Assembly (NCBI GenBank): GCA_903813345.2
Contig: CAIIXF020000002.1
Coordinates: 4,008,001-4,072,000 of the forward strand
DNA length: 64,000 nucleotides
Direction: 5' to 3'
DNA from: Owenia fusiformis
Taxonomy: Eukaryota; Annelida; Polychaeta; Sabellida; Oweniidae
Under the pieces are notes generated by a model. It made no database searches. It saw only the letters and a list, made by a program, of their open reading frames with translations, and was not told the origin of the DNA. Below, piece by piece: positions 12,163-24,599 of the stretch; position 1 is the first letter of the stretch, and every line of letters begins with the position of its first letter. A program made the translations under genes and the position numbers.

Positions 12163-12533
12163 CAGCTGGAAAATAACATTTTGGTAAAAAATTGCTATAC
12201 CTGCACATGTTATTTTCTGGTATCAATTTGCTTGCTTTTTTCAGGAAAGTATCATTACATTGTCTTCTTTTAGAATATCTTGTAGGAGTTCAATGGCAAC
12301 TCCAGGAAATTCTGATATTTCACACTTTCTTTTTTGCAAATTTTCTTTCAAAGTGTCCAGACAACACAGGAACTACCATTGACCTGTTTCCAGCTTTACT
12401 AAAAGTAGACAATGTAATGATACTTTCCTTAAAAAAGCTAGGAAATATACGCATGCCTTCATACTTAATTTTGTACCAGAAAATAACATGTGTAGGTATA
12501 GCAATTTTTTACCAAAATGTTACTTTCCAGCTG
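12163..12533. repeat. Long foldback inverted repeat (~370 bp)
   Basis: The left arm begins CAGCTGGAAAATAACATTTT and the right arm ends with its near-exact reverse complement (AAAATGTTACTTTCCAGCTG). The first 60 bp of the arms differ at about 2 positions. Pairing resumes inward: 'aggaaagtatcattacattgtc' (about 12241) against its inverted copy (about 12410), then 'agttcaatggcaactcc' against 'aactaccattgacc'. A loop of about 60 nt remains around 12311-12375. Transcribed, it would form a long hairpin. The 188-codon open frame at 12192-12758 runs through it and is not supported as protein. It could be a foldback transposon or an hpRNA locus; no target duplication was found. Confidence 0.85.
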
Positions 12534-15460
12534 AACCCTAAGTTAATCTTCTCCGAAAGGAAAAGTCAAAGAGAGAGATTTGATTTTCTTTCAGAAAAGG
12601 AAAATATTTTTGTTCTTAAATGTTACTTAGGCCTATATATTACTGTATTTATAAAACCAGATTATTTCCATTGGTTCCCATGTGAAAGGAGCGTTTTGCA
12701 TGTAAGGAAGTCAGTTACTCAGCTTAAAATATCTCATCAAAAATTCATGAGCGAGTAATTAAAAATTACAAATTAGGTCACCGCCACCTTTGCGTCTCTA
12801 CAAAAGTCACAAACGTAGATTTCTCATGAGATACAACGTCTGGAGACAAAACTTCAAAAATGAAACTCCGTAGGAAATTTATTTCCGTGAAATACTTCTC
12901 TACAGGTTAAGTTCAATATTGGATTATATTAAGATCTGTTGTAGGTACAATGGGTTTATATTAACTGATACAAAAGAGACTAATTAATGTTTACATATAT
13001 AATCAAGCCTAAAAACTATCTTGGAATATAAAACGTCTCTATTGAGTTGCAATCAAAGTTTTACAATTTTCAGTTTCATGGAGAACAGCATCATGATAAA
13101 CCATGGCATCTCATTTCTTCTCAGCCCTGATTTCAGCTGAAACAGAAAGATGCTATGAGTATCAGAATGGGAGAACAGTAGCTTGGTGCATGATATTTTA
13201 ACCAAAATGAATATATTTCTTTAATATCCAGTATTTTCATCTTGATTCAAAAGGTTTCAGTTCCTCCAACCTCTTGCGGGTGCAAAAACCTGAAAATCTG
13301 AACACAATAATAATAGCAATAATTAGCAATATTTAGCAATGGTGTCTGGATTAGACAGATTTTTACTGTATACATCTTCTATGACCCATCACAATTACAT
13401 ACAAACTAAAATACAAGGTAGCTAAAATAGGATATTACTGAATTCAAGAAAATAGATGGATAGGGGGGGTTAATGTCCCTAAAATAGAACTCTGTGATGT
13501 CAAAAATACAACTTGAAATGGGCAGAATTATTATAGGGAAACCAGGGAGGGGGGGGGGGGTATAACTACAGAATTTACCTGAATGAAGTTATATAAGTAC
13601 AGTCAATTGAGCTTGATTTAGGCAGCCTTAAGACAGATGTGATGAGAGAATTAGAGTGAGGGGTTGGATGTTGATGAAAGACAAGTTAACAATACCCTTG
13701 GGGCATACAGGAGAGAGAATGGGTGTAACTTTCAATAGAGTCAATAGAGTGACCATTAAGTTTGTAACACTGCATAACTTAACACTATTACCTGCATTTC
13801 TTACTCACAAGTACCATGCACAATGGGGACACCCTCTACTCACAGAGAGGGACATAATTAGATCTTATAGTTAGATAAGAAATTAACAAACCAGTATGAG
13901 AAAATCCATCCTTTGAAGTTAGGTTCAGTGCTCTGATCCATCAAGGGTCATGTATTGCATAAGATCAACTAAGGATAGTGTTGAATTCAACTCAGTGCCT
14001 GAATAAACATGACGGGGGGGGGGGGGGGGGTTGATGTAAGACTATTACAAGGAATGCTATGATTGTAATATGTAACTCCAGGGATCACATCTTTCTGTTT
14101 TGCTAAAATCTCTTCACCATATCATGTTCTTCCATCAGTTCCTTTCTTGGAACAATCCTAATCAGTGCAAAACAGAAAATGTGATAACTTTAAGGAGTGG
14201 AATGAACATCATTAAAGAGACACTATGGTATAAATATATGGTATGGTATATATATATGCATGGTATATATGAGCTGAGTTTTTTATGGTATAGTTGAGAC
14301 TGATTTGGGATATTTGGAATGTACCCTAGTCATATCCCCCTCCCAGCTGCTTATTCTTATGTTAGATGGTATATATGGTTTGGTAATTAGGAAAGTAATA
14401 ACATGCTTTGACACTTTTGTCAATAAAAGAAATATGACCAAAGACATTTCCGTAACTCTCTTCTGCAGTTCTAACCAGTAAAAGATGATTAACAATGAGC
14501 AAAATAGATCATAAATATTCTTGAATTTTCTGAAATTGTTTCCAAATGCAGTTTGACAAGAATCACCTGGTTTGCCCATCTTGATACTAATCACAGTGTA
14601 CATTATTGACCTTGGGGCACACTTCACTTAAACCCCCATTAAATCTCAACAAAGTCATGATTTAAAATGGAAAATTAACATAAAAATAAGGGATTAAGAG
14701 AAAAAATAAAGAAATAGGGATGAAGATGACATCCTAAATTGTACATAAAGGCCAAAAAATGAGACACTTTATTCAAATTTTATTGAGAAATACACGAAAT
14801 AAAAGTGATGGATTTGAGAATTTACTTCCTGGGTATACTTCCTCTAATTGCAGTGTTTGATGTATCACTTGTTATGCTTTCTGCACATGCTTTATCAAAT
14901 TCCTCAGTGATATCTCTAAATTATAACAGTTAATGATTTTTAACGGAGGTATCTGCCCCTGGGGTAATGGCCTAAGGGTGAGGGAGTGACGTTGGTGAAT
15001 AGACTCCATGTTATTTCGGTCATTAGGATGACTTGTTGAGAGATACGTACAAATAACACAATATGATGTCTTTGAATTTAAACCAATTGAAGGATTTGAA
15101 ATTCATTCAATAAAATCCTGGTCAGTAGAAAGATAATTGAATATATAATATATAAATGTTCAAATACCCATATCAACAGTTGAACAATAGATGGCTGGTT
15201 AACATGAAGAATTGATGATTCTTTGGTATTGTAACCTTGTCTTCAAGGGGCACAGGTTACTTTACTTATTGTGTTTACTGTCCTCTGTTAGAATGAAGAT
15301 AGTGTTAAATTTTGCATGTAAAAGAGAGCTTCAATGACATCGAAAATAATATTTTAGGGTAAGGATGAGATGGACCTTGATATGGATTGAGGGTTCTTTA
15401 AATTTAAACCGATTCAAATTCTCAAATCTTATCTATTAGGTGATTTCTAAACTTGACTTG
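12534..15460. other. Intergenic, with G-runs and MITE end
   Basis: Near 13346-13374 'ctggattagacagatttttactgta' matches the right end of the pogo/Tc1-like MITE. G-runs of at least 12 lie at about 13549-13560 and 14013-14030. No exon with both good borders and coding character was found. Confidence 0.4.
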
Positions 15461-15466
15461 TGCAGT

Positions 15467-15745
15467 TTGTATCTTTTAACAAGTTGCAAGTCCCTGTGAC
15501 CCCCCCCCACAGCCCTTATTTTATCCATCGCAGTATTTCTGAGGCTAGATCCCTAAGGTAACAGAGTAAAAAATTGTAATTCATTAACTTGATGAAGTGA
15601 TTTAATCTTTCAACAAGTTATAAGTCCTTGTGACCCCCCCCCCCCCCACAACCCTTATTGTATCCATGGGTAATTCTGTGGCTAGATCTCTAAGGTAGCA
15701 TATAGACATAAGTTAGTATTGTAATTCTTTTACTTGTTGAAGTGG
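15467..15745. repeat. ~135-bp tandem duplication with C-runs
   Basis: Two units share 'atctttcaacaagtt.taagtcc.tgtgacccccccc', then 'ca.cccttatt.tatcca', 'ctgtggctagatc.ctaaggta' and 'attgtaatt'. The C-run length differs (9 versus about 15). No coding sense. Confidence 0.8.
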
Positions 15746-16122
15746 TTTGATTTGTTTACTTGATGTGATCTATAAATTATTCAAACATTTCTGTCAAGAT
15801 GAAAGGGATCAAACTTCCAATTTATCTATGACACCCCCAATTATGTAATAATTATCTGATATGGTATAACCTTGTAAAATATTACAGATACAGATTTCAG
15901 ATTTCTGATTTCAAAGATTTCTTGCATATTCTTAACATGTAACAATCATAATAAGGGAGTTCTATTGGCGCTATAAACACTTAATTCATTCAAGTATTCC
16001 TAAACTAAAATACTTTGATTTTGCTCATTTAAAAGAGAGCTTCGTCTGCTAACATTTGATAGGCTCTGAGTACTAAACTTGAAGTACAAAAACCTTACTA
16101 CCTCAACTTCTCAATTTTACTA
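15746..16122. other. Intergenic; recurrent 50-bp motif
   Basis: At 16029-16070 there is 'aaaagagagcttcgtct' followed by 'aggctctg', matching 4028-4065 in the same order. Otherwise nothing recognised. Confidence 0.4.
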
Positions 16123-16131
16123 ATGTCTCAG

Positions 16132-16278
16132 TCACATTTGATCTACAGCGACCGAGCAGCAACCGTAGCTTCCGAAAATCGAGAGAAAATAGGCAGCATA
16201 AAATATAGGGATCTGTACGATGTGGATTTTCTATATCAATTTTGTGAAGCTACAGTCGCCGTACCGCAAATATTACAG
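16132..16278 (+). CDS. Candidate isolated coding exon, unknown protein
   Basis: A 147-nt frame (49 codons) is less AT-rich than its surroundings and has a protein-like composition: SHLIYSDRAATVASENREK, later DLYDVDFLYQFCEAT and VAVPQILQ. It follows 'ttctcaattttactaatgtctcag', a plausible 3' splice site; alternatively it could be a first exon from the ATG at 16123. On the right the frame ends at CAG followed by GCGAGT, which would need a GC-AG intron; a GT donor (GTAAAT) lies 4 nt further but shifts phase. I find no partner exon nearby and recognise no domain. It could be a fossil exon or a chance frame. Confidence 0.35.
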
Positions 16279-16284
16279 GCGAGT

Positions 16285-17255
16285 AAATATCATGCACTCT
16301 ATCTGTTATTTTTTTGTACTTTACATTTTTGTTCATCTTAAATTATGTATTATTGTAATCTTACAAAATAACATAAAATTATTAAAATATAATAATAAAA
16401 GTTGATATTGATTTTTTGTAAGATTGTCTATTTTCTTAGATTTTTTTACTGAACTATAACCATCATAATCATTACATTAAAATTAGGGTTAATAACAGTT
16501 TTCTCTTTTGAATGAAAAACAATGAAAAATAAAATTCACATCAATTTCTCTTTACCCCCAGACAAAAACTAGACGTTAATTCAATTCATAATAAAATTAT
16601 TATTAATTAACCAAAAGATGTAAAAAACAAAAATAAAATGTTCACAACTGGACTGACAACTCTGTAGCCTTGCTAGACGTTTGTGACCATGTTTAGCAAA
16701 CACTGGCGTGTGATGTTTGAAATATCGGCTAATTGCTACCCGTAGGTGCAAACAATAGCATATTTATAAACCCACTGATTGTCTCTGGAACTCAATGACG
16801 ATGACAATGTCTAGATTAAATCTCAACTTTTTTATATATGATAATCAATCAATATTATTGAATCGTTGTTTGACCAGAATTTTTTAACTACCTGTAGTAA
16901 TTAATAGAGCAGATGTGATGGAATTGCAGAAATGAAAAAATATAATATCAAGATTGCTTGTCTTGAAAACCGTATCCTACATGCAGAGTCTGGTCAAAAA
17001 CTACCCTCTGCCCCACAACCTATGGCAGTGACAGCCAAGGACCTAGATTATTTCAAACCAATCATGATTTTTCTCAACCAATCAGCAATCAAACATATGC
17101 AATGAGTAGGCAAAGCACTTATTTGTTCAAAATTTAACATTGTGTCTTGTTTATTTTACGTAGGATGGTATGTTAATTTCTAATTTTGTTTATTTTATAC
17201 AGGATAGTATGTTATTTTGTAATTTTCATGAGGGTATATTTAAACATCTAGAAGA
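16285..17255. other. Intergenic, nothing recognised
   Basis: AT-rich DNA after the candidate exon; no partner exon identified. Confidence 0.4.
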
Positions 17256-17260
17256 TAAGA

Positions 17261-17405
17261 CAGGCCAGAAGCTAGGTTTTGCCAAGAGGGAGCTTTTCAA
17301 AAAAAAATCCAGGGGGGTTCACTCTGACAAATTTGACTCGAAACCAAACTGCATGGTTTTGGAAGAATCTTTAGCCAGAGGGGGAACCCCCCAGCTACAG
17401 GCCTG
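17261..17405. mobile_element. MITE, CAGGCCCG-end family copy
   Basis: Starts CAGGCCAGAAGCTAGG and ends CAGCTACAGGCCTG. Flanks TAAGA (17256-17260) and TTAGA (17406-17410) match at 4 of 5. 145 bp, internally shortened relative to the copy at 56557. Confidence 0.8.
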
Positions 17406-18189
17406 TTAGATGGGGAAGGGGGGGGGGCAGACAATTCATACTTCCAGAACACGCAGAAGAGAGGGAGAGGAGGGCATCTAGTATTTTCCACTGCCATCAT
17501 TTTCCTTTAGAAACTTCCCAAGGTGATAGCATGGGGGTAGGGGCGAGAGGTAAGCACAGATTGATGCGGAATTCTGAACCTGTTGCAGGCATCAAGTTTA
17601 CCCCAGCAAAGAAAATGAGCCATAATTTGAAATATTATCCCAGAATGTGACATCAGGCTATATAATAACAAAGCAACTGTCTAAACATTATATGTTGCAT
17701 TGAAACTGCTTGAAATCACTTCAAACCGATGCATATTAAAATAAATAATTACACCTAGTAATTAATACTTAGAACTACCCATGATTAATTAAAATATTAC
17801 TTTTATCATGCTAGAAGTAAAATGCATTCATATATTTAATTCTCCAGTTCATAGCGGACTGTTCGAAGCAGAGATACTAAGGGCTGGGGGGGGGGGCTCT
17901 TAAGGCTTAATGCAAGACTAAGGGAGAAAGTCAAACTTTTTGAAAAGGCTAAGCATATAATGTTAGGGTAGAGTCTATGCTAACAATAGGGGCCCCTGTT
18001 ATCTTGTACACCTTGCTGAAATATGATGCTATCATATATCACTGCATTTTACTAACATATGCACCCATTTCTGAAACAGTTGAATGTATTGTTGAATGTT
18101 GAATCAGCAGATTGACCAAAAGATTTAGAACAACAGGAGTTGGAAATATTAGATGTTTTATTCATCATTTTCAGCAGGTTATAGCCACC
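17406..18189. other. Intergenic, nothing recognised
   Basis: G-runs at about 17418 and 17885. No gene supported. Confidence 0.4.
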
Positions 18190-18193
18190 TTAA

Positions 18194-18412
18194 GGTAGTT
18201 CCGCATAATGAGATTTTTTCATGTTATTTTGCTATAACAAGTGCTGTTATTTAATCATGAAATTGGTAATATTCTTCAAAATATTGATGTGGATTTTTAC
18301 ACATGATTAAAAAACACATAGTTCAAAATCTAAATATTTTGCTAGAATTATGTTGAACCGACAATTCCCCAATTTGTTTATTTTTATTTTTTCCTGAAAG
18401 TGCGGAACTACC
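18194..18412. mobile_element. TTAA-target MITE, 219 bp
   Basis: Perfect 12-bp inverted ends GGTAGTTCCGCA / TGCGGAACTACC are bordered by TTAA on both sides (18190-18193 and 18413-18416). TTAA target duplication is typical of piggyBac and Kolobok transposons. There is no coding capacity, so it would need a transposase supplied elsewhere. Only one copy is seen in the window. Confidence 0.85.
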
Positions 18413-18714
18413 TTAATTATAATAATCAATCTGAGACATTGACAAATCTTTGAATTCAAAGTGATTGACTTTAATAATAGGAATTACTCTTATCACTACT
18501 GGAAATGAATCCAATATGGCCAGGTAAGAATATTGATATTTTCTTGAGCACAAATGGTAGAAAAGAAGGAGATATGATTATGTTACACCTCTGAAGGAGG
18601 TAAGTAATATAAACACATTTCTAATTTTTAGGGAATTGATTATGCATAAAACCCTTGTGATCGCTTACTTTTCTTATTCATACTTCTGGAGTAAAGAAGA
18701 GGTGGGGGAGAGGG

Positions 18715-18840
18715 CTGTAGCCAAGGGGGGGGAGGGTCACGGGGTTTCAGGTGGCGAGGGGGGGGGCAAAAGTTCCTTCAAAATCATGCAGTTTCTTTTA
18801 GCATTTTTAAGTGGTTTTGTCCCACAATTGTCAATCCATC
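18715..18840. mobile_element. MITE, CAGGCCCG-end family, partial copy
   Basis: Carries 'gctgtagccaagggggggg', 'caaaatcatgcagtttctttta' and 'gcatttttaagtggtttt' in family order. The right end is missing, and a G-rich stretch lies between the left end and the core. Confidence 0.55.
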
Positions 18841-21800
18841 AAATATATATAATATAAAGAGGGGTGAACCTTTAGAATCTACTGATCTGATTTATAAAAA
18901 AAATTATAAATTATTCTAGGCAATGTCGATTGAAGTTGTATGCATAAGTAATCTGCTGGTGAGAGCCTTGTGATATTACACAGATGAAGCCCTCTTTTAA
19001 TGAACTGTTGGAAACTGAATATTATAAGGACCAACTGGTGTCTTGCGGGTTCAATAAACAATCTATATTATTGCCTATTAAGAACCAATCCAAACTCATG
19101 GATGACATCATGTTAAGTTGATTGCATTATTCAGCTGTTAGTCTAGCTATGAGCCCTTGTGCCCCCCCCCCCATTACACCCCCCATGTGTTGGTGTTACA
19201 GATGGGGGGGGGGGGTATTCAGCTGTCTACTCAAGCAGAGCATGTCTGTCAAAATACACAAATCACAGGTGTGGGCAAATGTAACAAATAAACAATGAAT
19301 AAAAAAATAAACTTGGTAGATGCAAGTTCTAGAATCATAATACAGTACTTAACTTGATTAATTCATAACTTAATAATTCAAGTAATATTGAAAAAAGTAA
19401 ATGTGATTAAATTATGACATTTTTTCAATCTCATACTGGATTAATTTCCATGGATACCGAATACCAAATAAAAAAACATATTTTGGTTAGAGATAAGTGT
19501 CAGGCGTTGTAAAAATATTACATTTTTTTAGAAATGAGGGTCTTAGACATTTAATTGTTTGATTCCAGGATCTTAATCCTATTAAAAAACTCGCAGACGG
19601 ATGTCACCATTGTCTAGCATTGCTACAAAATACCAGGCAGTTCATGCTTTTTCCATGAAATTTCTCTCTAAAATTTGAAAGAACTATTTCAAATTCTGAT
19701 ATTTCTCTACAATTTAGGGTCTTAACTTGAAGCCACTTAAATAAAATCATGGTGATTTCATTAGTTTTTGTTGTATTTTGAAATTTAAAATGTCACCCAC
19801 CATCTGATCATTTGATTTGTAACTGGAATTAGGATGATGTGAAGCATTGGTTCATTAGAAATCAAATAGTCCAGTTAATGTTTGCATTAATTAGTCCATG
19901 TATAAACATAGTTTATCAAAATAATGCCATTAATCTCTCAATCTCCAGAGCAGAGCTTGTCTCAGACAACAGGGAGCACCAATCAAATCACCTGGAGATT
20001 GAGTCAATCTCCAAACTGACTATATCTCTGTCTGGTAAAGCCTCATCGTAACAACCAATCAAATCACCTGGAGAATGCAAAGCTGACATATATAGAACAC
20101 ATGTCTATCAAGTCTTACTTTCACTAAAACAACCAAGCTAGTACTACTAGTGAGATTTTCCAAAAAAAGAAGCAATCTACCGGCACAAGACAAGAATTTG
20201 ATATAACAGGGATTTTGATACAACACAAAGTTACAACTTAATTTGGAAAACAAAAAACAATTAATATGCAAGGATGAATGTATTACATTTAAAAATTGGA
20301 GAATATGTGTTTATTGGTAGGACTCAGAAGTTCAACACGTTCCAGTTTATCCGTTTAAAACAGAAGTAAGTTTACTTTTATATCATTTCAATAATCACAA
20401 TAGCATTATTGTGAAATTTCTTGAAAATATAAATTATCTTGGATTTCATGCTGTTTTTTTACATTGATTAGCCAATATTGAAGGTTACAGCTTAATTTTA
20501 TGAATGAATATTCACTTAAATTTTGAGAAAAAATCCAGTAAAAGAATCACAGAATGAATGATTTAGAAGGAATTTCTGGAAGATTAAAGGAACTGTAGGC
20601 AATGATTGTACAACATGGGGATCTTCCATCTTTCTTGGAGTGTGTTTAACCTGTGATACTTTACTAAACTAAGATTAGTATAATCTCACATAATCTTTGA
20701 TTAGAACATATAACCCTTACAAAAATTATATATTACTATCTTATCTGATTTTTTCTGACGTAACTTGAAATAAACTGAGCAAAAGAAATCAAAATATACA
20801 TGTACATACAGATCCATACATTTCAATGTCATCTTGATAATTATCCTAGAATCATTATGGTCATTTATCAGGAAAATGAAAGGAATTAAAATTGTAATTT
20901 TAAGCAAGGGTTCTCATTAGAGAATCATCTTTAAGATTGCTATCATCTGAAAGATAATCCCAGGAAACATTTCAGACTTTGAAATGTTTATCCCCCAAAA
21001 TAGAGCCTTTAAATTTAGCTCAAATAGCAGCTTTTCATAGTTCATATAATCATGAACTCATGAGGTTCATTCTCATGAAGTTCATTTCTTATTCTGACAT
21101 TATATTTCCATGCAATATTCATTTAAACTTAATTCTTACATCTATACCATAATTAAAATAACCATACTATGAGAGTAAGATAATTATAAATTTTTATATT
21201 TTTTGCTGAAAAAAATTCAAACAAATGATATCTGATGTCTGCACAAATAGTTCAAATTCTCAGACTTTGTGATTCCTGATTTCTACATCTTTAATTTACT
21301 TAAATTCTTAATATGTTTGCATTTAAACATTTCAAATGACCCTCCAACTTACAAGTATCATACAAAATAAGTGTTTGCACCCCACTCAGGCAACCCATTA
21401 AATGCATTTCTATGTAAGTCAATGGATTATTTACACATTAATCTTTTAATCTGAAGGTTGAAACATAAAGGATTAACAGGAGAAATCTAATAGATTAACG
21501 TAGATTAATCAGATTAGCTTATTTTACTGCCAAGTCAATGAGAACTCAGACTCCTTGATTGCGTTTAGAGTCGGCATGTTAGGTTTTTCAATTGTAGACC
21601 CGTTGTCTCCTTTTTGTAGAAAGGTGTCAGAAAATTAAACACCTAAATATTGTGATTTCTAATTACTGTCAGACAATAACTCCATGGAGGGTACATCATG
21701 GGAGGCCGAGGGTGTTAAAATAGATATTAGCACGTCATTGACTAAATCTTCGAAATAATATAATTTTTGGTAAATGTCCCTTGTTTGAAACTCTTTAAAA

Positions 21801-24020
21801 TTCTTCCATGTAAATATGTGTAGCAGGCACATTCCAGAAACTACTAGAACAACAACAGATTCAATAGTACTCTTTGTAACTAACTTTTAAATAAACGAAC
21901 AAATTGTAACTTTGAGCAATCATATGCTCTACAGTGTCATTCAATCCTCAAAAGAAAGCAAATTTGTTCTCTTACAAGACAATCAAAAATATTTTTAGAG
22001 ACAAGAGGGGGTTATTAACTGCTCAATTGAGTCTCAATGGTTTTCTGTGGAGGCTGAAGAAAACCTACGATGTATCAACTATTATTTTTCACATCACTTG
22101 GTTAGTTATTTGTTTGGCAGGTTACAGGTGTGAACATATTAATAGAATATCTTTTGTTCGTGTTTTTTGGTGACTTCAGAAACTGGCATTTTACATATTT
22201 AAAGACAGGATATATATTGTTGAATCAGAGAGTTTCTAATTCTATCCAGATGTTCTCTAAATCTGTCAATGAAAATAACTTGCAGAATTGAGAGGGGAGA
22301 TGATATTGCTTATAATGATGCTTTTTTCATTTAAATCGAATTTTCCCGAAGCTGCAATAAAAATGAACAAAACGGCAAAAACAGCATTTGGTAAACAATA
22401 TGAAAATGAATGGAGATCGAGATGGAGATTGATGTTCTGATGATTATTAATATTCTCAAACTAAAACATTCTTTCAAACAATATATGCATACGTTATTTA
22501 AAAAAGTAAGACTCCGTATAATCCTAAATTTTCATAATTTTCACCATTTCAAAACGAGCGACACTAAGACATGATAAACACTTCATTGACAGGTCATTCA
22601 AAAAATTAACCGTTAATTTCTCCCGTATCATCTGCTTTTTGCAAATCCTCGGGGTAAAATTACTAAATCCTTCAAACATATTTTTTCTACTAAATTTTTA
22701 ATTTCTTTGCTGTGCATTATAACAAAACAAATGAAACCTGAGTATGTATGATTAGACTTCAAGACTAATCAGTGGAAAATCTTTGACATTTTTTCCACCC
22801 TCGCAAAATTCACAATTCGTCCATTTGACACGATTAATATAAATATTATGAGTGAAAAACATCCTCAATTAACAATATTATCTGCCGTAAAGCACAAAAA
22901 CACTTTACAGGATTTTATGAAACCTACTTTCAAGGATTTAAACTTGGTATAAATATTGAAAAAAATCATTTTCTAAGTTTAATTTAACAGTTCCTAAAAG
23001 CTCTCATTTTCTAGCGTTTTTTGTTCAATCAAAAAAAGCGTGACAAATTGGAATGCCCATATCTTTTTGACTGGTAATTATGGTCAGTTATAAATTGTAA
23101 ACGTGAACGTAAAATGTAAATTACCCCTATAATGTCATCCTTTCTTTAATTTTTTAAAGACCAATCATGGCACAAAAGACTGATTCATTTCAGTTTTACT
23201 GGAAAATTATAATTATAACTATAAATCAAGGTTTTGTATTACTTTACCTAGGAAGTCAAATAGATGTAAATAGCAGAATCAGATATGCACACAGAATGTC
23301 CTTTTGGAACTAACGAAATGACAAATGAGACTTTTTGCCTAAATATTAATTAGAATAGTCAAACAAAGTATGCTAATTAACTGCTGGAAAATTACAAAAT
23401 TTTAAAATTTGCATGTTTGAAATATATAACTGAATTGAATAAATTCAGCAAAAAAAATCATTTAAGAGATCACAACATTCTTTTAGTTCTTTTTTGTCTG
23501 TTGTAGTTGTAAAAAGAAGGAATATTTGAATGGAGAACAACCAGATAAATATTTAATGCAACTTCTATTTCTAGCATTGGTATTCAAAATTATTAAATGA
23601 CAAATGTGTTTCCTAATATCTCCAATAGTTTAATTTTGCTTCCTCAAAGAGAGCTTCAACTTACTAATAAATTAACACTCAGGCTAACTCATGATGCAAT
23701 TTACCATCTGTCATTTAAAAACAAAGATGTAAAACACATTTGAAATCTGAGGTCATAATAAGATTTGATCTCTGGAGTGGAAGATAATTATATCTTCCTT
23801 GATGTAACTTAAATAGGATTTAGACCTCTTATCACTGATGGAGATAAATTAGAAATAGTTAATTTTACATTTGATTGACTCGGGCCTACTTTATTGGCTC
23901 TTGAGGTAGATCTCCCATAAGCAGGTGTGATTTGGTTGCTGTGCACCTAATATTTCTGAATCTGACATCTGGCCCATAGTCGCTTTCTACTGGGTTGTAG
24001 CAACTGAAACCTTGTGAATC
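18841..24020. other. Intergenic, mostly featureless
   Basis: Noted only: a C-run/G-run pair at 19163-19215; a 20-bp direct repeat CCAATCAAATCACCTGGAGA at 19979 and 20055; and the recurrent 'aaagagagcttcaa' at about 23645. Many short frames, none with splice-flanked coding character or a recognisable domain. Confidence 0.4.
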
Positions 24021-24026
24021 AAGATC

Positions 24027-24172
24027 CAGGCCTGTAGCCAGAATTTTTCAAGGGGGATTCACTTTTCCCTAAAATTCTAGGGGGGGGGTTACTTTGACAT
24101 ATTTGGCCAAAAATCACATAAAATATGGTCAGAATAGTGAAAAACTGCATGATTTTGAGATAAATTTTGGTC
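24027..24172. mobile_element. MITE, CAGGCCCG-end family, right end missing but target duplication present
   Basis: Starts CAGGCCTGTAGCCAGAATTT and runs through the usual core to 'gataaattttggtc', where it stops short of the G-rich right end. Even so AGATC (24022-24026) is repeated directly after the break (24173-24177), and the match extends to AGATCCA when the first element bases are counted. Confidence 0.7.
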
Positions 24173-24477
24173 AGATCCAAGATGCATCTTGCCATGGTGA
24201 AATACATATTTATAGTCTGAGCTTTCTTTAATGAAGTGAAGTCAGAAGGATGTAAAAGGTACTCCGAAATTATTTTCTGACCCTAAGATAAACACAAAGA
24301 TAGAAATTTGGGGGACAGGGTCGTGACGTGAAGCTTCCTTTAGCCATATTATTCTACCATTATTTCTCAGCAGTCATGCAAAATAGTAGTCATGTGAAAC
24401 ATTAGTCATGTTAAATAGTAGTCATATAGCATAATTAATAAAATGTCCTTCGCTGATCCATTGTTACTTGGCAGATG

Positions 24478-24597
24478 TTTGTATGTCACATTTTTCTTTA
24501 TTTTCTTGCATGTCACATTTTTCTTTATTTTCTTGCATGTCACATTTTTCTTTATTTTTTTGCATGTCACATTTTTCTTTATTTTCTTGCATTTATC
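24478..24597. repeat. 27-bp tandem array, 4 units
   Basis: Unit 'catgtcacatttttctttattttcttg' is repeated four times with few changes. Because 27 is divisible by 3, frames stay open on both strands (CMSHFSLFS on +, KKIKKNVTC on -); this is not evidence of coding. Confidence 0.9.
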
Positions 24598-24599
24598 AT

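Noticed and set aside
12192-12758. 188-codon open frame
   Set aside because: It runs through the foldback repeat and out of it; no domain, no splice logic, and its composition follows the AT-rich DNA.
19979-20074. Doubled CCAAT/E-box module as an enhancer
   Set aside because: A 20-bp direct repeat 76 bp apart is real, but no gene is near and nothing shows regulatory use.
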